In this document: in pieces, positions 29,853-38,009 of the stretch | Layout: each line of letters starts with the position of its first letter | Numbering within the stretch: the stretch's first letter is position 1 | From: Variovorax boronicumulans NBRC 103145 | GTDB taxonomy: Bacteria > Pseudomonadota > Gammaproteobacteria > Burkholderiales > Burkholderiaceae_C | NCBI RefSeq assembly: GCF_001591345.1 | Contig: NZ_BCUS01000055.1 | Span: 1 to 39,528, forward strand | DNA length: 39,528 nucleotides | Reading direction: 5' to 3' | The notes under the pieces: generated by a model | Databases searched by the model: none | What the model saw: the letters and a program-made list of their open reading frames with translations, nothing else | What the model was told of the DNA's origin: nothing | Program-made: the position numbers and the translations under genes

Positions 29853-32627
29853 GTGGAACCCCTGAACGAATCCCTGTTCGACGCCCAGGCCCCGGAGCAT
29901 CCGGCGGCGCTGGCGTCTTCGCTCGCGCCGGCGGCCCTGCCTGGGCATTTCGACGAATTGCGGGGACAGGCGACGCCCGCGGCGCCCTCGCGGCCGGTGT
30001 CGGGCGCAGCCCCGACTCCCGCCGCGGCCCCGCTGTTGTACGACGCCGCCGAGGAGCGCCCGGCTCCGTCGCAATCGCAATCGCAATCGCAATCGCAATC
30101 CCAGTCACAGTCACAGTCACAGTCCTCCTCGCAATCACAGGCACAGGAACCTTCACCCTCCAGCGAGCAGCCCCCGCTCACCCCCGCCTGGCACGCCTTC
30201 TTCGAACAGCTCGGCCCTGGCGGCTTCAACGACCTGCCCCGCCGCGCGGTCAGCCTCGAGCGGCAGATCCGTGACAACGGCGTCACCTACAACGTGTACG
30301 CCGACGCCAACGGCCCGCAGCGGCCGTGGTCGCTCGACCTGTTCCCGCTGATCGTCTCGCCCGAGAGCTGGGCCCAGATCGAGGCCGGCGTGCAGCAGCG
30401 CGTGCGCGTGCTCGACCGCGTGATGGCCGACGCCTACGGCCCGCAACAGCTGCTGGCCGAAGGCCTGCTGCCGCCGGCGCTGGTGCGCGGCCACCCCGGC
30501 TACCTGCGCGCGCTGCACGGCGTGAAGCCGGCAGGCGACACCTGGCTGCACATCGCCGCCTTCGACCTCGCACGCGGCCCCGACGGCAACTGGTGGGTGG
30601 TCTCGCAGCGCACGCAGGCGCCTTCGGGTTTGGGCTACCTGCTGGAGAACCGCCTCGCGATCACGCGGCAGTTTCCGCAGGCCTTCGAGGCGCTGCAGGT
30701 GCAGCGGCTGGCCGCCACCTACAGCGCCATGATGGAAGGCCTGCAGCGCATGTGCCCCTCGGGCTCGCCGCCGCACATCGCGCTGCTCACGCCGGGCCCG
30801 TACAACGAGACCTACTTCGAGCACGCCTACCTGGCGCGGTATCTGGGCCTGACGCTGGTCGAGGGCAGCGACCTCACGGTGCGCGACCAGCGCCTGTACC
30901 TCAAGACGCTGCAGGGCCTGCGCCCGGTGCACGGCCTCATCAAGCGGCTCGACGACCAGTTCCTCGATCCGCTGGAGCTGCGCCCCGACTCCACGCTTGG
31001 CGTGCCCGGCCTGCTGCAGGCGATCCGCGCGGGCAACCTGCTGGTGGCCAACATGCCGGGCTCGGCCTTCCTCGAATCGCCGGCGCTGCTGGGCTTCCTG
31101 CCCGGGCTGGCGCTGCGGCTCATCGGCGAGAAGCTCAAGCTGCCGGCGCTGCCGACCTGGTGGTGCGGCGAACGCGCCTCGCTCGAGGCCGTGCTGCCGC
31201 AGCTGGGCGAGAGCGCCATCAAGCCGACCTACCCCGGCTTCCAGGGGCGCTCCAGTTTCGACGCCGTGTTCGGCAGCCAGCTCAGCCGCCGTGAAATCGA
31301 CGAATGGGCCGGCCGCATCGTGCGCGAGGGCGACGTCCACACGGTGCAGGGCTACCTGCCGCTGTCGCAGATGCCGACCTGGGCCAGCGACCTCGGCCCC
31401 GGCCACATCGCACCGCGCGCGCTGATGCTGCGCGTGTTCGCGGTGAGCGACGGCCCGCAGTCGTGGCGCGTGCTGCCCGGCGGCCTGGCGCGCCTGGCGG
31501 GCCCCGATGCGCAGATCGCCTCGATGCAGCGCGGCGGCAGCAGCGCCGACGTCTGGGTGCAGACGCACGGCGAGGTCGACCGCACCACGCTGCTGCAGCC
31601 GCACGCCACGCCGGCCTCGCTCGCGCGGCACCGCGCGCCGGTCACCAGTCGCGCGGCCGAGAACATGTTCTGGCTCGGCCGCTACACCGAGCGCGCCGAG
31701 AACGCGGTGCGCCTGGCGCGCCTCACGCTCAATCTGCTGGGCAGTGAAGACCAGTCCTCGCGTCCGCTGCTCGAATGGCTGCACCGCATGGCGGTGCGCA
31801 ATGCGCTCGTGCCCGCCGAAGCGCCGAGCGCGCCGCAGTCACGCCGCGTGTTCGAACGCGCGTTGATCGCCGAGTTGGGCGACGTCGACAACGGTGGCAG
31901 CGTCGGCTACAGCCTGCGCAGCATCCGGCAGGCCGCGGCGGCCGTGCGCGAACGGCTGTCGCAGGACAACTGGAACCAGATCGTGCGCGCCGAAAGCGAC
32001 TTTTTGCGGCGCGCGGCCGAGCAGGCCGGCGAAGGCAGCTTTGCCGCCAGCGCCGCCCTGCGCGCACTCGAATCCGCCAGCACCGCGCTGGCCGCCATGA
32101 CCGGCGCGCAGACCGACCGCATGACGCGCGACGACGCCTGGCGGCTGCTGTCGATCGGCCGCCACATCGAGCGGCTGGGCTTTCTCTCGAGCGCGCTCGA
32201 GGCCGGCTTCGCCAACGGCGCCGTGCACGAGGTGAGCGGCTTCGAGGCGATGGTGGCGCTGTTCGACAGCACCATCACCTTCCATGCCCGCTACCAGCAG
32301 CGCCGCGACGTCGCCACGCTGGTCGACCTGCTGGTGCTCGACGCCGAGAACCCGCGTTCGCTGGCCTGGGTCACGCAGACGCTGCGCGGGCGCATCGCGC
32401 GGCTCGCGGGCAGCGCGCCGGGCAAGCTCACGGCCCTGTCGTACGAGCTGCCCGACCCGGCCACCTGGACGCTCGAACACCTGTGCGCGGCCGGCCCCGG
32501 CGCCGACTACCCCGCGCTGGTCGAACTGCTCGCCACCTGCGAGACGGCGGCGTACCACGTGTCGGACGCCATCGGCACGCGCTACTTCACGCTCACCTCG
32601 GAATCGCTGCGCTCAGTGGGCGCCTGA
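29853..32627 (+). CDS. Fused circularly permuted ATP-grasp / alpha-E protein with degenerate ATP-grasp site
   Basis: 924 residues from a GTG start. Residues 1-108 are low complexity and contain a Ser-Gln repeat (73-98). An ATP-grasp module spans about 110-590 and an alpha-E module about 594-924 (begins SRAAENMFWLGRYTERAENA). The ATP-grasp part aligns along its length with the stand-alone copy in this window, but key residues are gone: VLEDNLRVPSG becomes VVSQRTQAPSG, GTGVADDK becomes GSAFLESP, the glycine loop GAGGYGM becomes GFQGRSSF and GGGTKD becomes RGGSSAD. Lys457 is kept. It looks like a pseudo-ligase or an enzyme with changed chemistry. Confidence 0.9.
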   Translation: MEPLNESLFDAQAPEHPAALASSLAPAALPGHFDELRGQATPAAPSRPVSGAAPTPAAAPLLYDAAEERPAPSQSQSQSQSQSQSQSQSQSSSQSQAQEPSPSSEQPPLTPAWHAFFEQLGPGGFNDLPRRAVSLERQIRDNGVTYNVYADANGPQRPWSLDLFPLIVSPESWAQIEAGVQQRVRVLDRVMADAYGPQQLLAEGLLPPALVRGHPGYLRALHGVKPAGDTWLHIAAFDLARGPDGNWWVVSQRTQAPSGLGYLLENRLAITRQFPQAFEALQVQRLAATYSAMMEGLQRMCPSGSPPHIALLTPGPYNETYFEHAYLARYLGLTLVEGSDLTVRDQRLYLKTLQGLRPVHGLIKRLDDQFLDPLELRPDSTLGVPGLLQAIRAGNLLVANMPGSAFLESPALLGFLPGLALRLIGEKLKLPALPTWWCGERASLEAVLPQLGESAIKPTYPGFQGRSSFDAVFGSQLSRREIDEWAGRIVREGDVHTVQGYLPLSQMPTWASDLGPGHIAPRALMLRVFAVSDGPQSWRVLPGGLARLAGPDAQIASMQRGGSSADVWVQTHGEVDRTTLLQPHATPASLARHRAPVTSRAAENMFWLGRYTERAENAVRLARLTLNLLGSEDQSSRPLLEWLHRMAVRNALVPAEAPSAPQSRRVFERALIAELGDVDNGGSVGYSLRSIRQAAAAVRERLSQDNWNQIVRAESDFLRRAAEQAGEGSFAASAALRALESASTALAAMTGAQTDRMTRDDAWRLLSIGRHIERLGFLSSALEAGFANGAVHEVSGFEAMVALFDSTITFHARYQQRRDVATLVDLLVLDAENPRSLAWVTQTLRGRIARLAGSAPGKLTALSYELPDPATWTLEHLCAAGPGADYPALVELLATCETAAYHVSDAIGTRYFTLTSESLRSVGA
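30069..30146 (+). repeat. In-frame hexanucleotide microsatellite coding Ser-Gln repeats
   Basis: Five TCGCAA units (30069-30098), one TCCCAG and three TCACAG (30105-30122), then related triplets. All are in frame in the fused ATP-grasp gene and give nine Ser-Gln pairs plus a degenerate tail. The six-base unit can gain or lose copies without shifting the frame, so length variation between strains is likely. Confidence 0.95.
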
Positions 32628-32669
32628 TTCCACAGATACACACAACGATATTTCGAAGGAGGCATTTCC

Positions 32670-33491
32670 ATGTCCGGCATCGCCCTCAACCGCCGTCTCA
32701 CACTGACCGCCGCCAGCCTCCTGGTCGGCCTCGCGCTCGCCGGCTGCGGCAAGCAGGAACCCGCCGCGCCCGCGGCCGCTTCGGCACCGCCGCCCGCCGC
32801 CGCACCGCGCGTGCTGGTCGTGGGCACCGACGCGGCCTACACGCCCTTCGAATCGCAGAACGAAAAGGGCGAGGTCGTGGGCTTCGACATCGACGTGGTG
32901 AAGGCCGTCGCGCAGAAGGCCGGCATCGAGGTGAAGTTCGTCAACACGCCGTGGGAAGGCATCTTCAACACGCTCGAGCTGGGCGACCGCGACCTGCTGG
33001 TGTCGGCCATCACCATCACGCCCGAGCGCCGCCAGACGATGGACTTCTCGCAGCCCTACTTCGAGGCCCGCCAGCTCATCGCGGTGAAGAGCGACTCGAC
33101 GGTCGCGAAGTTCGACGACATCAAGAAGCTCAAGGTCGGCGTGCAGAACGGCACCACCGGCGACGAGGTGGTGGGCAAGCTGCTGGGCAAGTCGAGCACC
33201 GACATCAAGCGTTTCGAATCGACGCCGCTGGCGCTCAAGGAACTCGAAGCCGGCGGCGTACAGGCCGTGGTGGCCGACAACGGCGTGGTGGCCCACTACC
33301 TGGCCAACAACCCGGGCGGCGGCTTCAAGACCGTGAGCGACGCCGGCTTCTCGACCGAGCAGTACGGCATCGCCGTGAAGAAGGGCAATGCCGAGCTGCT
33401 GGCGAAGATCGACAAGGGCCTGGCCGACATCAAGGCCGACGGCACCTACGCGAAGATCTACGCCTCGCACTTCGGCGCCGAGTCCAAGTAA
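32670..33491 (+). CDS. Amino-acid ABC transporter binding lipoprotein (orphan)
   Basis: A 273-residue family-3 solute-binding protein. The lipoprotein signal has lipobox LALAGC (Cys27 region), then an Ala/Pro linker. The SBP domain starts at VLVVGTDAAYTPFE, with the family motifs GFDIDVVKA and MDFSQPYF. A strong AAGGAGG precedes the ATG. No permease or ATPase gene is near; it lies between the fused ATP-grasp and a transglutaminase-like gene in what looks like one transcript. It may deliver an amino acid or peptide to the system, or use a permease encoded elsewhere. Ligand specificity (polar amino acid, perhaps Gln or Arg) is a guess from the family. Confidence 0.9.
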   Translation: MSGIALNRRLTLTAASLLVGLALAGCGKQEPAAPAAASAPPPAAAPRVLVVGTDAAYTPFESQNEKGEVVGFDIDVVKAVAQKAGIEVKFVNTPWEGIFNTLELGDRDLLVSAITITPERRQTMDFSQPYFEARQLIAVKSDSTVAKFDDIKKLKVGVQNGTTGDEVVGKLLGKSSTDIKRFESTPLALKELEAGGVQAVVADNGVVAHYLANNPGGGFKTVSDAGFSTEQYGIAVKKGNAELLAKIDKGLADIKADGTYAKIYASHFGAESK

Positions 33492-33506
33492 ACAGCGGGC
33501 CGCGCC

Positions 33507-34499
33507 ATGCTGCTGCACGTCACCCACGAAACGCGCTACGCGTACGCGCCGGCGGTCGAGACGGCGCAGCACCTGGCGCACCTGCGCCCGCTGGCCACCG
33601 CCTCGCAGGAGCTCGTGAGCCACCAGCTCACGATCGACCCCGCGCCCGCGCAGCGCAACGAGGTGCCCGACCTGTACGGCAACACGCGCGCCTTCTTCGC
33701 GCTCGAGACCACGCACGACCACCTCATCGTCACGGCCGAGAGCGTGGTGAAAACGTCGGAGCCCGTGCTCTCTCCCGCCGTGGCGCGCGAGCTGCCCTGG
33801 GAGGCCGTGCGCGAGCGCTTCCGCTTTCGCAAGGACGCACCGTTCGACCCCGCCTCGGAGTTCGTGTTTCCCTCGCCGTACGTGCCGCGCCACGACGACT
33901 TCGTGGCCTACGCGCGCGCCAGCTTCGTGCCCGAACGTCCCACCTTCGACGTGGCAATGGACCTCACCGAGCGCATGTACCGCGACTTCGCCTACGACGC
34001 CGACAGCACCGAGATCAACACCCCCGCCGTCGAGGCCTTGGCGCAGCGCAAGGGCGTGTGCCAGGACTTCGCCCACATCCTCATCGCGTGCTTTCGCGCC
34101 ATGGGCCTGCCGGCGCGCTACGTGAGCGGCTACCTGCTCACGCAGCCCCCGCCGGGCCAGCCGCGCCTGGTGGGCGCCGACGCCTCGCATGCGTGGGTGT
34201 CGGTGTATCTGCCCGGCGAGGGCGAAGGCCCCGAGAGCGTGGGTGGCTGGGCCGACTTCGACCCCACCAACGGCCGCCAGCCCGGCGAGGACTACGTCAC
34301 GCTCGCCATCGGGCGCGACTACTCCGACGTCTCGCCGATGCGCGGCGTGCTGCATGGCGGCGCGCGCCACACGCTGCATGTCGGCGTGACCGTGCAACCC
34401 GTGGGGGAAGTGGTGCAGCTGCCGGCGTCGGCGGCGCAAACACAGACACAATCACCCCCGTCATCGTCATCATCATCCCCAGATCAGGAGTCTCCATGA
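33507..34499 (+). CDS. Transglutaminase-like protein with Gln/Ser-rich tail
   Basis: A 330-residue protein: a transglutaminase N-terminal beta domain (residues 1-~85), then the transglutaminase core. The triad is visible as Cys in RKGVCQDFAHI, His in DASHAWVSVYL and Asp in WADFDPTNG. Such bacterial proteins are often peptidases or amidases rather than cross-linkers. It has no signal peptide. The last ~25 residues are low complexity (AAQTQTQSPP, a Ser run, then PDQESP), with TCA/TCG triplet repeats in the DNA. It starts 15 bases after the binding-protein stop and overlaps the next start (ATGA). Confidence 0.92.
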   Translation: MLLHVTHETRYAYAPAVETAQHLAHLRPLATASQELVSHQLTIDPAPAQRNEVPDLYGNTRAFFALETTHDHLIVTAESVVKTSEPVLSPAVARELPWEAVRERFRFRKDAPFDPASEFVFPSPYVPRHDDFVAYARASFVPERPTFDVAMDLTERMYRDFAYDADSTEINTPAVEALAQRKGVCQDFAHILIACFRAMGLPARYVSGYLLTQPPPGQPRLVGADASHAWVSVYLPGEGEGPESVGGWADFDPTNGRQPGEDYVTLAIGRDYSDVSPMRGVLHGGARHTLHVGVTVQPVGEVVQLPASAAQTQTQSPPSSSSSSPDQESP

Positions 34500-34954
34500 G
34501 CGTTTACGACAAGCTTTCCAGCCTCGGCATTTCCCTGCCCCCGGTGTCCGCCCCCGCCGCTGCCTACGTGCCCTTCGTGCAGACCGGCAACCTCGTGTTC
34601 CTGTCGGGCCACATCGCCAAGAAGGACGGCAAGGTCTGGGTCGGCCAGCTCGGCGCCAACATCGGCACCGACGAGGGCAAGCAGGCCGCACGCGCCATCG
34701 CCATCGACCTGCTCGGCACGCTGCACGCGGCCGTGGGCGACCTCAACAAGGTCAAGCGCATCGTCAAGGTGATGAGCCTCGTGAACTCGGTCGGCACCTT
34801 CACCGAGCAACACCTGGTGACCAACGGCGCCAGCGAGTTCTTCGCCGAAGTGTTCGGCCCCGAAAAGGGCGCGCATGCGCGCAGCGCCTTCGGCGTGGCG
34901 CAGATCCCGATGGGCGCTTGCGTCGAGATCGAGCTGATCGCAGAGATCGGCTGA
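34496..34954 (+). CDS. RidA/YjgF family enamine/imine deaminase
   Basis: A 152-residue RidA-family protein (the YjgF/LPS-induced subgroup of ~150 residues), with VFLSGHIAKKDGKVWVGQLG near the N-terminus and the C-terminal RSAFGVAQIPMGACVEIE, in which the usual arginine before the P-x-G/A segment is changed to Ala-Phe-Gly-Val-Ala-Gln. RidA proteins hydrolyse reactive 2-aminoacrylate-type imines formed by PLP enzymes. The ATG overlaps the stop of the transglutaminase-like gene (ATGA), so it is the last gene of that operon. Confidence 0.92.
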   Translation: MSVYDKLSSLGISLPPVSAPAAAYVPFVQTGNLVFLSGHIAKKDGKVWVGQLGANIGTDEGKQAARAIAIDLLGTLHAAVGDLNKVKRIVKVMSLVNSVGTFTEQHLVTNGASEFFAEVFGPEKGAHARSAFGVAQIPMGACVEIELIAEIG

Positions 34955-34964
34955 TCTTTCTCTT

Positions 34965-34996
34965 GGGCGGCTCCGTTCTTAGTGAATGAGCCGCCC
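34965..34996. terminator. Hairpin terminator between convergent genes
   Basis: Perfect nine-base arms GGGCGGCTC (34965-34973) and GAGCCGCCC (34988-34996) with a 14-base loop lie 11 bases after the ridA-like stop. The second arm is inside the last codons of the converging binding-protein gene. No strong T-tract on either side, so it may act as an RNA end structure for both genes. Confidence 0.6.
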
Positions 34997-36097
34997 TCCA
35001 TTTCCGATCATCGAGAGCGTCACCGGATGCGGACGCACACCCGGATCGTCGCCACTCGACACCGGAATCCCCTCGATCTCCCGCCGCAGCATCAGCTTCA
35101 TGGCGTCCTGCATCGAGCGGCGCGGTGAAGCGGCCAGCGCCGAGCGCGCCGCCTCCACCGTCACCATCGCCACCACGTACCCTTCCAGCGAAAAGTAGCT
35201 GAACTCGTCGCGGCCCATGTGGCTGCGCATGTCCTGCTGGTAGCGCTGCACCAGCGGCGAGGTCGCCAGCCGCGGGTTGGGCATGACCTGCGAGATCACG
35301 GTGCCGCGCGCCGCCGGCCCCACGCTCTTGGCGAGCACCTCGCCGTTGACGATCGAGAGCATGTACGGCGTCGGCCGTGCCACGCCGCTCTCCGCCGCCA
35401 GCCCCGACAGCAGCTTCACCCCGCACGGCGTCACGCACAGCGCGAACAGCGCATCGGGCTTCGCCGCGCGCACGCTCGCGGCCAGCGCGGCGCCGTCCAT
35501 CTGCGCCAGCGCGATGCCCTGCTGCCCCACGAGTTCGATGCCCGCGCCGCGCAGCGCGATCTCGAGCGCGGCAAACGCATCGCGCCCCAGCCCGTCGTCC
35601 TGCCAGACCGCGAACACGCGCCGCTGCCGCACCGACACCGCCTGCGCAACCAGCTGGCGCACCTCGTCGGCGTAGCTTGCGCGCAGGTGGTAGATGAGCG
35701 CGCGCTGCGCGCCGTGCAGCGCCGAGGCGCCGGTCATCGCGCCGATCAGCGGCGTGCCCGCTTCGCGCATCGTCGGGTAGGCCGCGTCGATGTGCGAGGT
35801 GCCGGCCGACAGGCCCAGCGCGTCGACCTTGTCCTGCACCACCAGTTGCCGGATGTTCTGCGTGTGGCGCTCCACCGAGTAGCCGTCGTCCAGCGCGCGC
35901 CACACCAGCTTGTGGCGCCCGAGCAGGCCCTCGCGCTGCACGCGCGCCAGGTAGGCGTCGATGCCGTCCTTCACGTTGCGCCCGGCCTCGCCGAGCGGCC
36001 CGCTCAGCGGCAGCGACTGCCCCACCACGATCTCGTCGGCGCGGCCCGGCAGGCCCAGGCACAGGAGGAGCAAAGGCGCAAGCCAACGGTAGACCAT
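34979..36097 (-). CDS. Branched-chain amino-acid-type ABC substrate-binding protein (orphan)
   Basis: A 372-residue periplasmic binding protein of the Leu/Ile/Val family (Peripla_BP_6). Signal peptide MVYRWLAPLLLLCLGLPGRA, then DEIVVGQSLPLSGPLGEAG, the standard family opening. The ATG at 36097 starts the signal; the open frame further upstream is Arg/Pro-rich and lacks a signal. No permease or ATPase is near. It is divergent from a histidine-kinase/regulator pair, 200 bases away, so it may serve as a periplasmic sensor partner or be regulated by that pair; both are inference. Confidence 0.9.
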   Translation of the reverse strand: MVYRWLAPLLLLCLGLPGRADEIVVGQSLPLSGPLGEAGRNVKDGIDAYLARVQREGLLGRHKLVWRALDDGYSVERHTQNIRQLVVQDKVDALGLSAGTSHIDAAYPTMREAGTPLIGAMTGASALHGAQRALIYHLRASYADEVRQLVAQAVSVRQRRVFAVWQDDGLGRDAFAALEIALRGAGIELVGQQGIALAQMDGAALAASVRAAKPDALFALCVTPCGVKLLSGLAAESGVARPTPYMLSIVNGEVLAKSVGPAARGTVISQVMPNPRLATSPLVQRYQQDMRSHMGRDEFSYFSLEGYVVAMVTVEAARSALAASPRRSMQDAMKLMLRREIEGIPVSSGDDPGVRPHPVTLSMIGNGGRLIH

Positions 36098-36297
36098 CGT
36101 GGTGTTGTCCTTGCCAGCGTCGCCGGCCGTGGGGCAGCCTGAAGCAGGCGGGCCCCGATCTTGGCGGCGCACCGCACGCGGCGGCCATCGGACATTTCCG
36201 GCCGGCGCTACGGGGAACCCTGCTGCTCGCAAACCCTCGGGGGCGGCCGTGCGGCGCGGCCCGCGACCTATCATGCAGCGCGCCACCGCCCGCCCCC
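36098..36297. other. Divergent intergenic region, no clear elements
   Basis: The 200 bases between the orphan binding-protein gene and the histidine kinase must hold promoters for both. It is GC-rich throughout; I find no convincing -10/-35 pair, operator or repeat. Confidence 0.4.
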
Positions 36298-37362
36298 ATG
36301 ACAGCACCCGCCCGCGAGAGCCTGCAGGACATGCCCTTCGACACCATCGTCGAACAGGCGGTGGCGGGCATCTACGTGATCCAGGACGACCGCTTCGTCT
36401 ACTGCAACGCGACCTGGGCCGCCATCGTGGGCTACACCGCCGAGGAAATGACCGGCATGTCGCTGGCCGAGATCGTGCCGCCCGACTTCGTGGAAGTCGT
36501 GCGCATCCGCATCCGCATCCGGCTGGCGGGCAATCCGCCGAGCATGCACTTCATCACGCGCGGCCTGCACCGCGACGGGCGCGTGCGCTTCGTCGAAGTC
36601 CACGGCTCGCGCATCGAGCACCGGGGCCGCCCGGCCGTGATGGGCGTGGGCGTGGACGTGACCGACCGCGTGCGCAACGAGGAAGAACGCCAGCGCTCGC
36701 GCGAGCAGCTGCAGGCCCTGGCGGCCTACACCGCCAACAAGCTCGAGGAGCAGCGGCTGGCGCTGTCGCGCGACGTGCACGACGTGCTCGGCGGCATGCT
36801 GACCTCGATCAAGATGGACGCCACGCGCATCCAGCGCCGCGCCGACAACCCCGAGGTGCAGGCGCTCACGCAGGGCCTGATCGCGCTCACGCAGCAGACC
36901 ATCGACACGGTCAAGCAGATCTCGGAGGCGCTGCGCCCCAGCGCGCTCGACCACCTGGACCTGTCGGTGGCGCTGGCCCACGAGCTGCAGGCCTTCACGC
37001 GCCGCTCGGGCGTGCTGCATTCGCTGGACACCGACGCGCCCGCGCTGCGGCTCGCGCCCAAGCAGGCCACCGCGGTCTACCGCATCTTCCAGGAAGGCCT
37101 GACGAACGTCCTGCGCCACGCGAAGGCGCAGCGCGTGGAGGTGCGGCTGCGCGTGGACGGCGAACGCCTGCGGCTCGCGCTGCACGACGACGGCTGCGGC
37201 TTCGACGCCGATGCCCCCGAGGGCAGCGCGCTGGGCCTTCTGAGCATGCGCGAGCGCGCACGCGAGATCGGCGGCGAGCTGCACATCCACGCGGCGCCCG
37301 GCGCGGGCACGCGGCTGGCGCTGAGCGTGCCGCTGCCGCAGCCGGAGAGCGGCCCGGCATGA
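36298..37362 (+). CDS. PAS-domain sensor histidine kinase, NarL-system type
   Basis: A 354-residue kinase without membrane segments. The PAS domain is at residues ~12-125 (FDTIVEQAVAGIYVIQDDRFVYCN onward) and contains a short RIRIRIR run coded by CATCCG repeats. A coiled-coil linker follows, then a HisKA_3 phosphoacceptor His161 in SRDVHDVLGG and an ATP-binding domain with FQEGLTNVLRHAKA and DDGCGFD. It belongs to the NarX/DegS-like group that pairs with LuxR-type regulators. The stop overlaps the regulator start (ATGA). The PAS ligand is unknown. Confidence 0.93.
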   Translation: MTAPARESLQDMPFDTIVEQAVAGIYVIQDDRFVYCNATWAAIVGYTAEEMTGMSLAEIVPPDFVEVVRIRIRIRLAGNPPSMHFITRGLHRDGRVRFVEVHGSRIEHRGRPAVMGVGVDVTDRVRNEEERQRSREQLQALAAYTANKLEEQRLALSRDVHDVLGGMLTSIKMDATRIQRRADNPEVQALTQGLIALTQQTIDTVKQISEALRPSALDHLDLSVALAHELQAFTRRSGVLHSLDTDAPALRLAPKQATAVYRIFQEGLTNVLRHAKAQRVEVRLRVDGERLRLALHDDGCGFDADAPEGSALGLLSMRERAREIGGELHIHAAPGAGTRLALSVPLPQPESGPA

Positions 37363-37991
37363 TCGACATCCTGATGGTCGACGACCACACGATCTTCCGC
37401 TCGGGCCTGCAGCGGCTGCTGCTCGACGAGACCGACCTGCGCACCACGGCCGAGGCCGGCAACGGCGCCGAGGCGCTCGAGCTGGTGCGCCAGCGCCGCT
37501 TCGACGTGGTGCTGCTGGACATCAACATGGAAGGCCGCAACGGCCTGGAGGTGCTGGCCTCGATCCGCGCGCTGCAGCCCGCGCTGCCGGTGCTCATGCT
37601 GTCGATGTACGCCGAGGAACAGTACGCGCTGGTCGCCATCCAGGCCGGCGCGCGCGGCTACATCGCGAAAGACGCGGAGCCCGCCGAGCTGGTGCGCGCG
37701 ATCCGCTGCGTGGCGGCCGGCGGCCAGTACCTGAGCGCGCGCGCCGCCTCGCAGGTCAGCGGCCAGCTCGAAGGCCGCGACGACCGCCCCGCGCACCAGC
37801 GGCTCACGGTGCGCGAGCACCAGATCATGCTCATGATGCTCAAGGGCCTGTCGCTCACCGCCATCGGCGACGAGATGCTCATCAGCGTGAAGACCGTGAG
37901 CACGCACCGCAGCAACATCCTCGACAAGCTGGGCGTGGCCAGCACGGCGGAGCTGGTGCTCTATGCCGTGCGCCACGGGATCATCCAGTAG
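37359..37991 (+). CDS. NarL/FixJ-type response regulator
   Basis: A 210-residue regulator. The receiver domain has acidic pair VDDH (Asp8, Asp9), phospho-acceptor Asp54 in VVLLDINMEG and the conserved Lys in GYIAKDAEP. The LuxR helix-turn-helix is at residues ~145-205 (LTVREHQIMLMMLKGLS, ISVKTVSTHRSNILDKLGV). It is translationally coupled to the kinase by an ATGA overlap. Targets are unknown; the divergent binding-protein gene is an obvious candidate. Confidence 0.94.
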   Translation: MIDILMVDDHTIFRSGLQRLLLDETDLRTTAEAGNGAEALELVRQRRFDVVLLDINMEGRNGLEVLASIRALQPALPVLMLSMYAEEQYALVAIQAGARGYIAKDAEPAELVRAIRCVAAGGQYLSARAASQVSGQLEGRDDRPAHQRLTVREHQIMLMMLKGLSLTAIGDEMLISVKTVSTHRSNILDKLGVASTAELVLYAVRHGIIQ

Positions 37992-38009
37992 CTCGCTTTT
38001 TTCAGGAAC

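Noticed and set aside
30069..30146. Tandem repeats as a CRISPR array
   Set aside because: Contiguous six-base units without spacers, in frame within a coding sequence.
37991..38009. T-rich stretch after the response regulator as a terminator
   Set aside because: A T6 run is present but no stem precedes it.
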